Made by a program: the position numbers and the translations under genes
In this document: positions 48,693 to 58,336 of the stretch, piece by piece
Position numbering within the stretch: position 1 is the stretch's first letter
Layout of the letters: the number at the start of each line of letters is the position of its first letter
Assembly: GCF_900078685.2 (NCBI RefSeq)
Contig: NZ_LT546166.1
Location: forward strand, 2,794,780-2,858,779
DNA from: Mycolicibacter icosiumassiliensis
GTDB lineage: Bacteria; Actinomycetota; Actinomycetes; Mycobacteriales; Mycobacteriaceae
Length of the DNA: 64,000 nucleotides
Reading direction: 5' to 3'
Notes under the pieces: generated by a model
What the model was told of the DNA's origin: nothing
Databases searched by the model: none
The model's input: only the letters and a program-made list of their open reading frames with translations

Positions 48693-50306
48693 GTGACCGT
48701 TGTGACCGGCAGGCCGGCCTCCTTACTGCTCGGCGGGCGAATCCACAGTCCCAGTCATCCCGACGCCACCGCGATGGCGGTCCGGGACGGCGTGGTGGCC
48801 TGGCTGGGCAGCGACGACGTCGGCCGTGAGCAGTTTCCGCAGGCCGAGGTGATCGAACTCGACGGCGCGTTGGTGACACCGGCTTTCGTGGACAGCCATG
48901 TCCACGTCACCGAGACCGGGCTGTGCCGCATCGGGCTGGACCTTCGGCCGGCGACCTCGGCGCGGCACTGCCTGCAACTGATCGCCGACTACGCCGCGGC
49001 CCATCCCGGCGAGCCGATCCGCGGACATGGTTGGGACGAATCCGGCTGGCCCGAGGGCCGTGCCCCGGACACCGCGGCCATCGACGCCGTGGTGGGGGAT
49101 CGGCCCGCCTACCTGTCGCGGGCCGACGTCCACTCCGCGCTGGCCTCGACCGCGTTGCGCAACCTGGTGCCGGAATCGCCGGCCGGGATCGACACCGCCG
49201 TCCCGTTGTCCGGTGATGCCCACCACCGGGTTCGGGCGGTGGCCGGCACCCTGCTCACCGCCGCGCAGCGCGCCGAGGCCCGGGTGGCTGCGCTGGATGC
49301 CGCCGCCGCGGCCGGGATCGTCGCGGTACATGAATGCGCCGGCCCGGATATCGGCGGCCTCGACGACTGGCGCGAACTGCGGGCACTGGGCGACGGCGGC
49401 CACGGCGTCGAGGTCGTCGGCTACTGGGGCGAAGCGGTCACCAGCGCCGCCCGGGCCCGCGAGTTGATCGCCGAGACCGGCGCGCGCGGGCTCGGCGGCG
49501 ACCTGTTCGTCGATGGGGCGTTGGGCTCGCACACCGCCTGGCTTCACGAGCCGTACGCCGACACAACTGGCGGTACCGGGGTGTGCCACCTGGACATCGA
49601 CGCGGTCACCGCCCACCTGTGGGCCTGCACCGAGGCCGAGGTGACCGCCGGATTCCACGTGATCGGCGACGCCGCGGTCACCGCGGTGGTGTCGGCGCTG
49701 GAACGGGTGGTGGAGAAATTCGGCGTGCCCGCGGTGGCCCGCCGCGGGCACCGGCTGGAGCACCTGGAGATGGTCAGCGCCGAACAGGCCGCCAAGCTGG
49801 GCTCCTGGGGCGTGATCGCCAGCATGCAGCCGGCTTTCGACGCACTGTGGGGCGGCGAGAACGGTATGTACGCCCAGCGCCTGGGCGCCGAGCGAGCCGC
49901 CGGGCTGAACCCGTTCGCGCTGTTAGCATCCCAAGGCGTGCCCCTCGCGTTCGGTTCTGACAGCCCGGTGACCACATTGGATCCGTGGGCTGCCGTGCGT
50001 GCCGCCGCGCACCATCGCACCCCGGGCAGCGCGGTATCGATGCGGGCGGCTTTCGCCGCGTCGACGCGCGGTGGCTGGCGGGCCGCCGGAATCAACGACG
50101 GCCTCACCGGGACCCTGGTGGCGGGCGCACCCGCGTCCTACGCGGTCTGGGAAACCAGCACGCTGGCCGTCGAAGCGCCTCGCGACACCGTCCAACGGTG
50201 GTCAACCGATCCGCGCGCACGGGTTCCCGCGCTGCCGGTACTCGAGCCCGGCGCCAGCCCCCAATGCCGTCGCGCTGTGCACCGTGGTGTGGTCCTGCAT
50301 GGTTGA
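48693..50306 (+). CDS. YtcJ-like metal-dependent amidohydrolase
   Basis: A 537-residue amidohydrolase of the composite-domain superfamily. The N-terminal part has the metal-binding [10 protein letters not shown]; later [30 protein letters not shown], and [12 protein letters not shown] provide further metal ligands. The natural substrate is unknown; family members act on amides, lactams or formamides. Its stop overlaps the lnt start by 8 nt. Probably the Rv2052c orthologue by position. Confidence 0.87.
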   Translation: MTVVTGRPASLLLGGRIHSPSHPDATAMAVRDGVVAWLGSDDVGREQFPQAEVIELDGALVTPAFVDSHVHVTETGLCRIGLDLRPATSARHCLQLIADYAAAHPGEPIRGHGWDESGWPEGRAPDTAAIDAVVGDRPAYLSRADVHSALASTALRNLVPESPAGIDTAVPLSGDAHHRVRAVAGTLLTAAQRAEARVAALDAAAAAGIVAVHECAGPDIGGLDDWRELRALGDGGHGVEVVGYWGEAVTSAARARELIAETGARGLGGDLFVDGALGSHTAWLHEPYADTTGGTGVCHLDIDAVTAHLWACTEAEVTAGFHVIGDAAVTAVVSALERVVEKFGVPAVARRGHRLEHLEMVSAEQAAKLGSWGVIASMQPAFDALWGGENGMYAQRLGAERAAGLNPFALLASQGVPLAFGSDSPVTTLDPWAAVRAAAHHRTPGSAVSMRAAFAASTRGGWRAAGINDGLTGTLVAGAPASYAVWETSTLAVEAPRDTVQRWSTDPRARVPALPVLEPGASPQCRRAVHRGVVLHG

Positions 50307-52017
50307 GCCCACCGACGAACCGGCAGTTGAAACCCCGGCCGGGCCGAACCGACTGGAGAGGTGGGGCATAGCCGCGGCAGATCGCTGGGCGCAGCTGGCC
50401 GCCTCGGTGGCTGCGGGCATGCTGTTGCGTTCCAGCTTCCCCCCGCTGAACTGGTGGTGGGCCGCGATTGTGGGCTTCGCACTGCTGAGCTGGGTGCTCG
50501 TTCGCCGCGAGACCACCGTTGCCGGCGGTTTCGGATACGGCTTGCTGTGCGGCCTGGCGTTCTACCTGCCGCTGTTGCCGTGGGTCGGCGGGCTGGTCGG
50601 CGCGGTGCCCTGGCTGATCCTGGCGCTGATGTGTGCGCTGTTTCCCGCCCTGTTCGGATCGGCGGCGGTGGTAGTGCGGTCCCAGTCCGGCTGGCCGATC
50701 TGGTTCGCGCTGCTGTGGGCGGCCCAGGAGTGGGCGAAGTCGGTCTTCCCGTTCGGCGGATTCCCTTGGGGGGCGGTGGGTTACGGCCAGACCGCGGGAC
50801 CGTTGCTGCCCCTGGTCGCGCTCGGCGGGGTGCCGTTGCTGTCGACCGGCGTGGTGCTGATCGGTTCCGCCGGCGCCGCTCTGGCGATCGAGATCGTGCG
50901 GTGGTTGCGGAATCCACCCGAACCCGGTTCCACCGACCGCCCGCCGGCCGTGCTGATGCCCGGGTTGTGCATCTGTCTGGTGATGCTGACCGCCGTGGTG
51001 GTGTGGCCGGGGGTGCGCCGCTCCGGTGTGGGCGCCGGCGACGAACCGTCGATCACGGTGGCCGCCGTCCAGGGCAACGTCCCGCGGCTCGGGCTCGACT
51101 TCAACGCCCAGCGCCGCGAGGTGCTGGACTATCACGTCCGCGAAACCCTGCGATTGGCAGAGGATGTCGCGGCCGGACGCGCCCCGCAACCACTGTTCGT
51201 CGTCTGGCCGGAGAACGCCTCGGACATTGACCCGTTGACGAACATCGATGCCGCGCAGCAGATCACCGTCGCCGCCCAAGCGGTCGACGCCCCGATCCTG
51301 GTGGGTACGGTACGTGCCGCGCCCGGCTGGAGCCGGGACAATCCGGTCGCGTCGAATTCGGTGCTGGTGTGGGATCCGCGCACCGGGCCGGGGGAGAGCC
51401 ACGACAAGCGGATCGTGCAGCCCTTCGGTGAGTATCTGCCGTGGCGCGACTTCTTCCGTCACCTGTCCGGCTACGCCGACCGGGCCGGGTATTTCGTTCC
51501 CGGCCACGGCAACGGGGTGGTGCATGTCGCTGGCGTCCCGGTCGGGGTGACCACCTGCTGGGAAGTGATCTTCGATCGCGCGCCGCGCCAGTCGGTGCTG
51601 TCCGGCGCGCAGGTGCTGGCGGTACCGACCAACAACGCCACCTTCGACGAGACGATGAGCGACCAGCAGCTGGCGTTCGCCAAGGTGCGCGCTGTCGAGC
51701 ACGACCGCTACGTCGTCGTCGCCGGAACCACCGGAATCAGCGCGGTGATCGCCCCCGACGGCCGTGAAATGGCCCGTACCGCCTTCTTCGAGCCCGCCTA
51801 CCTCGACAGTCACGTGCGGCTCAAGACCACGCTGACGCCGGCGACGCGGTGGGCGCCCGTACTGCAGTGGGTGTTGCTCGGAACGGCCGTTGCGTCCCTG
51901 CTGACCGCCATACGGCAAAATAGAAACTTCATGCGCGGTCGGATTACGCGACGTCATTTCAAGCGGGGCCGCACCGGCGCCGATGCGGAGAACGGGAGGA
52001 ACGGCGCCGATGAGTGA
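50299..52017 (+). CDS. lnt: apolipoprotein N-acyltransferase
   Basis: Adds the third acyl chain to lipoproteins at the membrane. 572 residues: about six membrane helices (residues 25-230) and an extracytoplasmic nitrilase domain. The catalytic triad lies in [10 protein letters not shown] (Glu), the PFGEYLPWR region (Lys nearby) and VTTCWEVIF (Cys). A basic, unstructured cytoplasmic tail follows a last helix. In M. tuberculosis this domain is fused to Ppm1; here the two are separate genes overlapping by 8 nt. Confidence 0.94.
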   Translation: MVEPTDEPAVETPAGPNRLERWGIAAADRWAQLAASVAAGMLLRSSFPPLNWWWAAIVGFALLSWVLVRRETTVAGGFGYGLLCGLAFYLPLLPWVGGLVGAVPWLILALMCALFPALFGSAAVVVRSQSGWPIWFALLWAAQEWAKSVFPFGGFPWGAVGYGQTAGPLLPLVALGGVPLLSTGVVLIGSAGAALAIEIVRWLRNPPEPGSTDRPPAVLMPGLCICLVMLTAVVVWPGVRRSGVGAGDEPSITVAAVQGNVPRLGLDFNAQRREVLDYHVRETLRLAEDVAAGRAPQPLFVVWPENASDIDPLTNIDAAQQITVAAQAVDAPILVGTVRAAPGWSRDNPVASNSVLVWDPRTGPGESHDKRIVQPFGEYLPWRDFFRHLSGYADRAGYFVPGHGNGVVHVAGVPVGVTTCWEVIFDRAPRQSVLSGAQVLAVPTNNATFDETMSDQQLAFAKVRAVEHDRYVVVAGTTGISAVIAPDGREMARTAFFEPAYLDSHVRLKTTLTPATRWAPVLQWVLLGTAVASLLTAIRQNRNFMRGRITRRHFKRGRTGADAENGRNGADE

Positions 52018-52762
52018 GCGTCCCAGCCTGCACACTCTGGTGGTCATCCCCACCTACAACGAGTTGGAGAACCTGCCGATCATCCTGGATCGGCTCCAGC
52101 AAGCCCGCCCCGACGTACACGTCCTCGTCGTCGACGACGGCAGCCCGGACGGTACCGGCAAACTGGCCGACGAACGGGCGGCTGCCGATCCGGCGCGCAT
52201 TCACGTGATGCACCGGACCGCCAAGGCCGGGCTGGGCGCGGCCTACCTGGCCGGTTTCGCCTGGGGTCTGGACCGCAACTACGAGGTGATCGTGGAGATG
52301 GACGCCGACGGCAGCCACGCCCCCGAACAGCTCTACCGGCTGCTGGACGCCATCGACGCGGGCGCCGACCTGGCGATCGGCTCGCGCTACGTCGACGGTG
52401 GGACGGTGCGAAACTGGCCGGTGCGCCGGCTGGTGCTGTCCAAGACCGCCAACACCTATGCGCGCCTGCTGCTCGGCGTCGGGATCCACGACATCACCGC
52501 CGGTTACCGGGCCTACCGGCGCGGAGTGCTGGAGAAGATCGGCCTGGACGCCGTCGACTCGAAGGGGTATTGCTTCCAGGTCGACCTCACCTGGCGGGCC
52601 GTCAACAGCGGCTTCACCATCACCGAGGTGCCGATCACGTTCACCGAACGTGAACTGGGTGTATCGAAGATGAGCGGCTCGAACATCCGCGAAGCGATGG
52701 TCAAGGTCGCGCGGTGGGGGATCGGCGGCCGGGTGAACCGGCTGCGGGGCGCCCGCGGCTAG
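52010..52762 (+). CDS. ppm1: polyprenol monophosphomannose synthase
   Basis: GT2 glycosyltransferase transferring mannose from GDP-Man to polyprenyl phosphate, supplying lipomannan/LAM and glycoprotein synthesis. 250 residues. [33 protein letters not shown] and GSRYVDGG are the nucleotide and metal sites. There are no membrane helices, so it may rely on Lnt as membrane partner, as reported in M. smegmatis. ATG 52010 overlaps the lnt stop. Confidence 0.94.
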   Translation: MSERPSLHTLVVIPTYNELENLPIILDRLQQARPDVHVLVVDDGSPDGTGKLADERAAADPARIHVMHRTAKAGLGAAYLAGFAWGLDRNYEVIVEMDADGSHAPEQLYRLLDAIDAGADLAIGSRYVDGGTVRNWPVRRLVLSKTANTYARLLLGVGIHDITAGYRAYRRGVLEKIGLDAVDSKGYCFQVDLTWRAVNSGFTITEVPITFTERELGVSKMSGSNIREAMVKVARWGIGGRVNRLRGARG

Positions 52763-52789
52763 TCCGCCGCGGGGCCCAGCGCAGGCTGC

Positions 52790-53125
52790 TTAGCCGCGCC
52801 GCTTCGTCTTGATCAGCTCCAGGCGCTCCTTGAGCAGCTCTTCGAGCTCTTCGACCGAGCGGCGCTCCAGCAGCATGTCCCAGTGAGTGCGCGGCGGCTT
52901 GACCTTCTTCGGCTCGGGCAGGTCGCCCTCGAGCAGGGTGCCCTCCAGGCCGTTGCGGCACATCCAGGTACCGGGGAGCTCCGCGTCATCGGCGAAGGGC
53001 ACCTCGAACTCTTCACCGTTGTCGGTGCGGTAGCGCGCCATCCGGCGCGGCGCCAGGTCGTGGTTGCGGTCGGTCTCGTAGCTCACGGCTCCCAGCCGAC
53101 TGCCCCGCAGAACACGATCAGCCAT
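52790..53125 (-). CDS. rbpA: RNA polymerase-binding protein RbpA
   Basis: Essential actinobacterial transcription factor that stabilises SigA/SigB holoenzyme open complexes. 111 residues, the normal length. The core domain includes RYRTDNGEEFEVPFADDAE and MCRNGLEGTL; a basic linker (KKVKPPR) leads to the C-terminal sigma-interaction helix SVEELEELLKERLELIK. AAGGAG lies before ATG 53125. Convergent with ppm1. Confidence 0.96.
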   Translation of the reverse strand: MADRVLRGSRLGAVSYETDRNHDLAPRRMARYRTDNGEEFEVPFADDAELPGTWMCRNGLEGTLLEGDLPEPKKVKPPRTHWDMLLERRSVEELEELLKERLELIKTKRRG

Positions 53126-53264
53126 GACCCACTCTCCTTATGCCTATTGGTGAAAATGCCTCGCGATTGTCAACGCGAGCGAACCCTCTGAAGTTCCCGG
53201 CGCATACGGCGCGACCTCTCATGATACCGGGAACGTCGCGGTCCTCGGACTAAGGTGTGCAGAC

Positions 53265-53603
53265 GTGCCTCGCAGTCCCCGCCCCCAGCCGTGTCGATGG
53301 TGCGGTCGCGACGTGGGTGACGCGGGGATCGGTCGGCGGCGGCAATACTGCCGGCAGTCCTGCCGGCAACGCGCCTACGAGCAGCGCGCCCTGATCAGCA
53401 GCGGGAAGACGACCGCGCTGACGCCCGATTCCGTGGTGCTCTCCGCTGACGAGGCGACTGCCCTGTCCGACCGGGTCTATCAGGTGCGATGCGCGGCCGA
53501 GGACATCGCGATCGCCTTGTCCGAAGACGCTCCCCACGATGAGCTGCGGAAACTGTGCGACACGTTGCTGCAGGCTGTCGACTCGGCCGACCGCTGGCGC
53601 TGA
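53265..53603 (+). CDS. small zinc-finger-like protein
   Basis: A 112-residue basic protein with a CRWCGRDV...CRQSCRQ four-cysteine pattern (residues about 10-33), a probable zinc knuckle, followed by a helical C-terminal half. Position next to rbpA equals Rv2049c. It could bind nucleic acid; function unknown. GTG start at 53265, 139 bp from rbpA. Confidence 0.72.
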   Translation: MPRSPRPQPCRWCGRDVGDAGIGRRRQYCRQSCRQRAYEQRALISSGKTTALTPDSVVLSADEATALSDRVYQVRCAAEDIAIALSEDAPHDELRKLCDTLLQAVDSADRWR

Positions 53604-53606
53604 TCT

Positions 53607-54317
53607 TCAGCTGGCGCAGCTGAACAGCTCGCCGGCGTCGGCCGGCGGCGGCACCGGGTGCAGACAGCCGAACGTTCCGATGCCCTCCGGGCGCAGCAGC
53701 ACAGCCGACCGATGGGCGTAGTTGACGCAGATCAGCCCCACTCGATCGGCTCGGCAGCGGTAGTCGCCGAAGGACAGGGTGGACCCGTCCGGCAGCTGCG
53801 CTCCGTCGCCGTGCACAAATCGGCCCGGATCGCCGTGCGCAGAACCCACCCGCAGCGTGTTACCGCCGAAGTCGACCCAGCCGCCCTTCCATTCGCCATA
53901 GATGTCGGCGGGCTGCGCGGGCGGATTCACCAGGTCCACCACACAGGCCAGGGCGCTGTCGGGGGAAGCGGAATCGCTGATGCAGGTGGTGGGCCGGCGG
54001 GGTGCGGCCTCCACCGTGAAGGCGACATCGTCGATGAGGTCGGTGACCTCACCATCGCGGGTGGCCTTGTGGTATTCGGCGGCGTCGACGGGCTTGCCGG
54101 CTTCTATCCAGGCGATGACGTCGGCGATCGCCGCGCCCGCAGCAGGGGGAGCCAACGGGCCCGGCGGCTTCGCCGAGGTTGACGTCACCGACGGCGCTGC
54201 TGTGCTGGACGTGGCCGACCCAGACGGACCGGTCGAAGTCGGCTCCGGCGCTTCGACCTTGGCGCCAGAACAGCCGGCGACCAACAGCAGTACGGCGATC
54301 AGCCCGGTGACACGCAT
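53607..54317 (-). CDS. lppI: lipoprotein, LppI-like
   Basis: A 236-residue lipoprotein with signal peptide and lipobox LLVAGC (Cys16). A Ser/Thr/Pro/Ala-rich linker spans residues about 20-60. The C-terminal domain has six or so cysteines with STLSFGDYRCRADRVGLIC, a pattern like the exported protein at 28960. Position beside lipT matches Rv2046 (lppI), on which the symbol rests. Function unknown. Confidence 0.8.
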   Translation of the reverse strand: MRVTGLIAVLLLVAGCSGAKVEAPEPTSTGPSGSATSSTAAPSVTSTSAKPPGPLAPPAAGAAIADVIAWIEAGKPVDAAEYHKATRDGEVTDLIDDVAFTVEAAPRRPTTCISDSASPDSALACVVDLVNPPAQPADIYGEWKGGWVDFGGNTLRVGSAHGDPGRFVHGDGAQLPDGSTLSFGDYRCRADRVGLICVNYAHRSAVLLRPEGIGTFGCLHPVPPPADAGELFSCAS

Positions 54318-54323
54318 GCCGTT

Positions 54324-54329
54324 AGGCTA
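54324..54329 (-). promoter_or_regulatory. -10 box for the lppI-like gene
   Basis: TAGCCT on the minus strand 6 nt before ATG 54317. Confidence 0.4.
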
Positions 54330-54344
54330 ACCGGCCCTGCTCAA

Positions 54345-54394
54345 GCGGCGGTCCAGCTTCGGCTCTCCTGCGTCGAGCCTCGCTAACCGCCGGG
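54345..54394. repeat. diverged single copy of the 57-bp repeat
   Basis: Shares GCGGCGGTCCAGCTTC, then GGCTCTCCTGCGTCGAGCC and CTCGCTAACCGCCGGG with the units at 36061-36174, with several substitutions. It fills the gap between divergently transcribed lppI and lipT. Confidence 0.8.
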
Positions 54395-54402
54395 TGATTC
54401 GC

Positions 54403-54408
54403 TACCGT
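54403..54408 (+). promoter_or_regulatory. -10 box for lipT
   Basis: TACCGT, 7 nt before ATG 54416, immediately after the repeat copy. Confidence 0.4.
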
Positions 54409-54415
54409 TCGGCTC

Positions 54416-55921
54416 ATGCATAACCACCCTGTGCAGGCCCGCATCGCCACCGGTGTTGTGGAGGGTTTCGTCCGTGACGGGGTGCGCAGATGGCGGTCCA
54501 TTCCCTATGCCCGCCCGCCGGTCGGTCCGCTGCGGTTTCGGGCGCCCCAGCCGGCGGAGCCATGGTCGGGGGTGCGGCATTGCCACGGATACACCAATTG
54601 CGCGCCGCAGGAGCGGTTCTACACCGTCCTGGGCCCCGGCCGGTTCCAGCCGACCAGCGAAGACTGCTTGACGCTCAACGTGGTGGCCCCGGAGCACACC
54701 GATGAGGGCCCGCTGCCGGTCATGGTGTTCATCCACGGCGGCGGCTACATCATGGGCAGTTCGGCCACCCCCATCTATGACGGCGCGGCGCTGGCCCGAC
54801 GCGGCTGTGTGTATGTGTCGGTCAACTACCGACTGGGCGCGCTGGGGTGTCTGGATCTGTCCTCGCTGTCGACTTCCGAAGTCACCCTGGACAGCAACCT
54901 GTACCTGCGCGACCTGGTACTCGCCCTGCGCTGGGTTCAGGAGAACATCGCGACATTCGGCGGCAACCCCGACAACGTCACCATCTTCGGGGAAAGCGCA
55001 GGCGCCCACGCGGTGGCCACCCTGTTGGCGGTTCCCGCAGCACAAGGCCTATTCGCCCGGGCGATCGCCGAAAGCCCGGCCGCGGGTTTGGTGCGTAACA
55101 CCGACATTGCTGCCGCCTTCGCCGAGCGATTCGCCGCACTGCTCGGGGTGCGCCCGTCCGACGGCGTCACGCGCAGCGCGTCGACGCCGTCGGAGCTGCT
55201 GACCGCCCAGGACCGATTGATCGCCGACGGCAACCGGGACATGCTGGGCGCGTTCCCCATCGGCCCGGTCTGCGGCGACGACGTGCTGCCGGTGGACCCG
55301 GTTGAGGCGATGCGGCAGGGATGCGCCCACCGGGTTCCGCTGATTGTGGGCAGCAACGGCGAGGAGGGCCGCCTGTTCACCCGCTTCTTGAAGATGTTGC
55401 CGACGACGGAGTCGATGGTCGAGGAAGTGCTGGCCAACGCGGGCCCCGGTGTGCGCGACCGGATTGTCGCGGCCTATCCGGATTACCCGAATCGGGCGGC
55501 CTGCATCCGGCTGGGCGGTGATTTCGCCTTCAACGCCGCGGTGTGGCAGATCGCCGAAGCCCATGGGGCCCACGCGCCCACCTACGTCTACCGCTACGAC
55601 TACGCGCCGCGGATGCTGCGTTGGGCGGGCATGGGTGCCACACATGCCACCGAATTGTTCGCGGTCTTCGATGTGTACCGCACCGGCGGATTCGGCCGGC
55701 TGCTCACCGCCGGCGCGGACCGCCGGACGGCGTTGCAGGTCAGCAAGCAGGTGCAGCGCCGTTGGGGCGCGTTCAGCCGCGCGGGGGTACCGGGTGACAA
55801 CTGGCCGGCCTACACCGCCGACGAGCGCGCCGTCATGGTGTTCGACAGCAAGACCCGGCTGGAGTACGACCCGGCCTCCGAGCGACGCAAGGCCTGGCAG
55901 GGCTTTTCGCTAGCGCACTGA
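54416..55921 (+). CDS. lipT: type B carboxylesterase
   Basis: A 501-residue carboxylesterase/para-nitrobenzyl-esterase-type hydrolase. The oxyanion HGGGYIMGS motif is near residues 107-115; nucleophile Ser194 is in FGESAGAHAV. Other blocks: SEDCLTLNVVAP and SVNYRLGALG. No signal peptide is visible. Orthologue position is Rv2045c. Substrate unknown. Confidence 0.92.
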   Translation: MHNHPVQARIATGVVEGFVRDGVRRWRSIPYARPPVGPLRFRAPQPAEPWSGVRHCHGYTNCAPQERFYTVLGPGRFQPTSEDCLTLNVVAPEHTDEGPLPVMVFIHGGGYIMGSSATPIYDGAALARRGCVYVSVNYRLGALGCLDLSSLSTSEVTLDSNLYLRDLVLALRWVQENIATFGGNPDNVTIFGESAGAHAVATLLAVPAAQGLFARAIAESPAAGLVRNTDIAAAFAERFAALLGVRPSDGVTRSASTPSELLTAQDRLIADGNRDMLGAFPIGPVCGDDVLPVDPVEAMRQGCAHRVPLIVGSNGEEGRLFTRFLKMLPTTESMVEEVLANAGPGVRDRIVAAYPDYPNRAACIRLGGDFAFNAAVWQIAEAHGAHAPTYVYRYDYAPRMLRWAGMGATHATELFAVFDVYRTGGFGRLLTAGADRRTALQVSKQVQRRWGAFSRAGVPGDNWPAYTADERAVMVFDSKTRLEYDPASERRKAWQGFSLAH

Positions 55922-55936
55922 CTTCCGGCGAGGGAA

Positions 55937-56467
55937 TCAGGCCCGGGTCACCCGGGTGCCGCCGGCCAGCTCGTCGTGCTTGCCCTGCTTGGTGGGGCTG
56001 CCGCTGATCGTCACGGCGATCACGACGTAGGCCACGAAGGCCAGCAGCGCACCGAGGTAGGGCACCACGGCCAGCAAGGTGAACGAATTACGGATCGCCG
56101 ACTGCGACGCCGTCGGCTTCGACACTCCGTCCGGCCCGTGCACCGACAGGCCCAATAGCCGCTTGCCCGGGGTGGCCCCCTGGGTCACCTCGAACAGCAC
56201 GAAGTAGCCGAAGGTCAGCACTCCGGAGAACAGGCCGGTCACCAGGAACGGGTAATCGTCGGAGAACAAGAACACCGACAGGAAGAACGCCACGATGCCG
56301 ATCAGCACGCCGTCGATGACGCGGGCCCAAAAGCGCCGGCCCAGCCCACCCGGTTGCTGTCCCCATCCGGGCTGCGGCCCCCAGCCCTGCGGCGGCGGAT
56401 AGCCGCCGGGCTGACCGTATCCGGGGCCATATCCAGGTCCGTTCGGGCCGAAATTGCCGGTTGTCAT
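55937..56467 (-). CDS. RDD-family membrane protein
   Basis: A 176-residue protein. A Gly/Pro/Tyr/Gln-rich N-terminus of about 40 residues is followed by an RDD domain: WARVIDGVLIGIVAF with the RDD-type Arg/Asp, a second helix, QGATPGKRLLGL, and a third helix. Possibly a small ion transporter or transport accessory; not known. AGGAG lies before ATG 56467. It diverges from the DUF2784-pncA gene. Confidence 0.88.
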   Translation of the reverse strand: MTTGNFGPNGPGYGPGYGQPGGYPPPQGWGPQPGWGQQPGGLGRRFWARVIDGVLIGIVAFFLSVFLFSDDYPFLVTGLFSGVLTFGYFVLFEVTQGATPGKRLLGLSVHGPDGVSKPTASQSAIRNSFTLLAVVPYLGALLAFVAYVVIAVTISGSPTKQGKHDELAGGTRVTRA

Positions 56468-56559
56468 CAGATTCGCTCCTGACCACGTTGGATGTTCGCC
56501 AATGTACCGTGACGATCAGGGGCGGAAGCGGTTTCTGCGGAGGGCGAAACGGCGCACTG

Positions 56560-57504
56560 ATGTACCAGATCGCGGTAGCGCTCATCGTCGCATCGCACCT
56601 TGCGTTCGTCGGCTACGTCGTGGTCGGCGGCTTTCTCGCTGTGCGGTGGCCACGCACCCTCTGGCTGCATGGCGCGGCGACATTCTGGGCGGTGCTGATC
56701 GTCTCCGACCCAGCGCGTCTGGACTGCCCGCTGACCTGGCTGGAGCGCCGGGCGCGCGCCGCCGCCGGAATGGCCGCGCTGCCGCCGGACGGATTCATCG
56801 CCCACTATCTGGCCGGCGTGCTGTACCCGCCCGCTTGGACCACCGCAGTCGAGGCCGGGGTGCTGGTGGCGGTCCTGGGCTCCTGGGCGCTGTGTGGGCG
56901 AGAAGCGCTGCGGCGCCGACGATACTGTGGACGCATGCGGGCGCTGGTCATCGTCGATGTGCAGAACGATTTCTGCGATGGGGGAGCGATTCCGGTGACC
57001 GGTGCTGTCACCGTCGCACAAGGGATCAGCCGTTACGTGGACAGCCCGACCGCCAAGACCCGCTACGCGCACGTGGTGGCCACTGCGGACTGGCACATCG
57101 ACCCCGGCGCGCACTTCTCCGAGCATCCGGACTACCAGGATTCCTGGCCTCCGCACTGCGTCGCGGGAAGTCCCGGGGCGCAATTTCATCCGGCACTGAG
57201 TACCGAACGGATCGAAGCGGTCTTCAAAAAGGGCGCCTACGGCGCGGGATATAGCGGCTTCGAGGGGGTCGATGACGCGGGCACCTCGCTGGGTGACTGG
57301 CTGAATCAACATGACGTGCGCAATGTCGACGTGGTCGGTGTCGCCACCGACCACTGCGTGTGCGCCACCGCTAAAGACGCTGCCTGCAAAGGATTTTCAA
57401 CTACCGTGCTGTCGCCCCTTACCGCGGGCGTGTCCGCCGAGTCGACGGCCACCGCGCTCGCGGCGATGCGCAGCGCCGGTGTCACTGTGACGGAGGAGAT
57501 TTGA
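56560..57504 (+). CDS. DUF2784 membrane protein in frame with nicotinamidase
   Basis: An uninterrupted 314-codon frame. Residues 1-125 are a DUF2784 protein: a first helix MYQIAVALIVASHLAFVGYV, a second around LWLHGAATFWAVLIV, the ARLDCPLTWLE motif, FIAHYLAGVLYP and a last helix. No stop codon follows; the frame runs directly into pncA at Met126. Either a fusion protein is made or pncA is started separately from its own promoter. DUF2784 proteins normally stand alone. Supported by sequence; the biological form is uncertain. Confidence 0.7.
   Translation: MYQIAVALIVASHLAFVGYVVVGGFLAVRWPRTLWLHGAATFWAVLIVSDPARLDCPLTWLERRARAAAGMAALPPDGFIAHYLAGVLYPPAWTTAVEAGVLVAVLGSWALCGREALRRRRYCGRMRALVIVDVQNDFCDGGAIPVTGAVTVAQGISRYVDSPTAKTRYAHVVATADWHIDPGAHFSEHPDYQDSWPPHCVAGSPGAQFHPALSTERIEAVFKKGAYGAGYSGFEGVDDAGTSLGDWLNQHDVRNVDVVGVATDHCVCATAKDAACKGFSTTVLSPLTAGVSAESTATALAAMRSAGVTVTEEI
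56923..56928 (+). promoter_or_regulatory. internal -10 box for pncA
   Basis: TACTGT, 6 nt before the internal pncA ATG at 56935; an overlapping GATACT begins at 56921. It would give a leaderless pncA transcript from within the upstream reading frame. Confidence 0.45.
56935..57504 (+). CDS. pncA: nicotinamidase/pyrazinamidase
   Basis: Hydrolyses nicotinamide to nicotinate (and pyrazinamide to pyrazinoate). 189 residues from the internal ATG. All active-site residues are present: Asp8, Lys99 and Cys141 as triad, metal ligands Asp52, His54, His60 and His74 (numbers three above M. tuberculosis PncA). The same frame extends upstream into a DUF2784 protein with no stop. TGATG overlap couples it to the next gene. 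NadB/NadC at the window start belong to the same NAD metabolism. Confidence 0.93.
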   Translation: MRALVIVDVQNDFCDGGAIPVTGAVTVAQGISRYVDSPTAKTRYAHVVATADWHIDPGAHFSEHPDYQDSWPPHCVAGSPGAQFHPALSTERIEAVFKKGAYGAGYSGFEGVDDAGTSLGDWLNQHDVRNVDVVGVATDHCVCATAKDAACKGFSTTVLSPLTAGVSAESTATALAAMRSAGVTVTEEI

Positions 57505-58304
57505 TGACCGACGCCAAGGCCGCGGAGCTCCTGGCCATAGTCGAGCAGTCACCGGCCGCGGCGGCCGCGCACGATCGAGCCGGCTGGGCCGGGCTGTTCA
57601 GTGCCGACGGCAGGGTTGAGGACCCGGTGGGTTCGCGCCCGCACGTCGGCCCCGATCAGATCGGCCGGTTCTACGACACGTTCATCGGTCCGCGCGACAT
57701 CACCTTCCACCGCGATCTGGACATTGTGCACGGGACGACGGTCGTGCGGGATCTGCAGCTCGAGGTCGCGATGGGACCGTCAGTGATCATGCATATTCCG
57801 GCGATCGTGCGCTATGACCTGCGCGGGTCGGCCGGTGGCTGGGAGCTGCGGCGCCTGCGTGCCTACTGGGAGCTGCCGGCCATGGTGGGCCAATTCCTCG
57901 GCAACGGTGTCGCCTCGCTACCGGCCGGGATCGGGTTGTCCCGATCGCTGCTGCGCAATCAGCGACTGGCCGGTGCTGCCGGATTCGTCGCCGGGTTCCG
58001 CAGGCCGGGCAGCAAGGGCAAGAAGCCGGTGCACACATTCCTGGAAGCCATCGCAGCGGGCAACACTGCCACTGCCAGAAACCTGCTATCACCCAGTGCC
58101 ACGGTCACTTACGGTGATGACATCGCCGTGGACCTCACTGAGCTCGGTGCACAGCTGGACGGCGCGCGCCTGACGAAGATGTTGGCCGCCGGCAACACCG
58201 TCGCGGTGTCCACCACCTCGGCGAGTCGGCGCGCTGTCCTCTTCTTCGACGTGGTCGGCCGTGGCGCGCCGATCACGGCAATCCGGTATTTCCCAGGAGC
58301 GTGA
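57504..58304 (+). CDS. SnoaL/ketosteroid-isomerase-like protein (Rv2042c type)
   Basis: A 266-residue protein with two SnoaL/NTF2-like halves: the first has WAGLFSADGRVEDPVGSRPHVG and the second has IAAGNTATARNLLSPSATVTYGD. A hydrophobic Gly-rich linker (about residues 120-165) joins them. ATG 57504 overlaps the pncA stop, the arrangement of Rv2043c-Rv2042c. Function unknown. No signal peptide. Confidence 0.82.
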   Translation: MTDAKAAELLAIVEQSPAAAAAHDRAGWAGLFSADGRVEDPVGSRPHVGPDQIGRFYDTFIGPRDITFHRDLDIVHGTTVVRDLQLEVAMGPSVIMHIPAIVRYDLRGSAGGWELRRLRAYWELPAMVGQFLGNGVASLPAGIGLSRSLLRNQRLAGAAGFVAGFRRPGSKGKKPVHTFLEAIAAGNTATARNLLSPSATVTYGDDIAVDLTELGAQLDGARLTKMLAAGNTVAVSTTSASRRAVLFFDVVGRGAPITAIRYFPGA

Positions 58305-58323
58305 TCGGGCGCGCCCGCGGCGA

Positions 58324-58329
58324 TAAACT
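58324..58329 (+). promoter_or_regulatory. -10 box for the MerR/TOBE-like gene
   Basis: TAAACT, 7 nt before GTG 58337. It favours this start over an upstream GTG at 58301. Confidence 0.5.
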
Positions 58330-58336
58330 CACGTAC

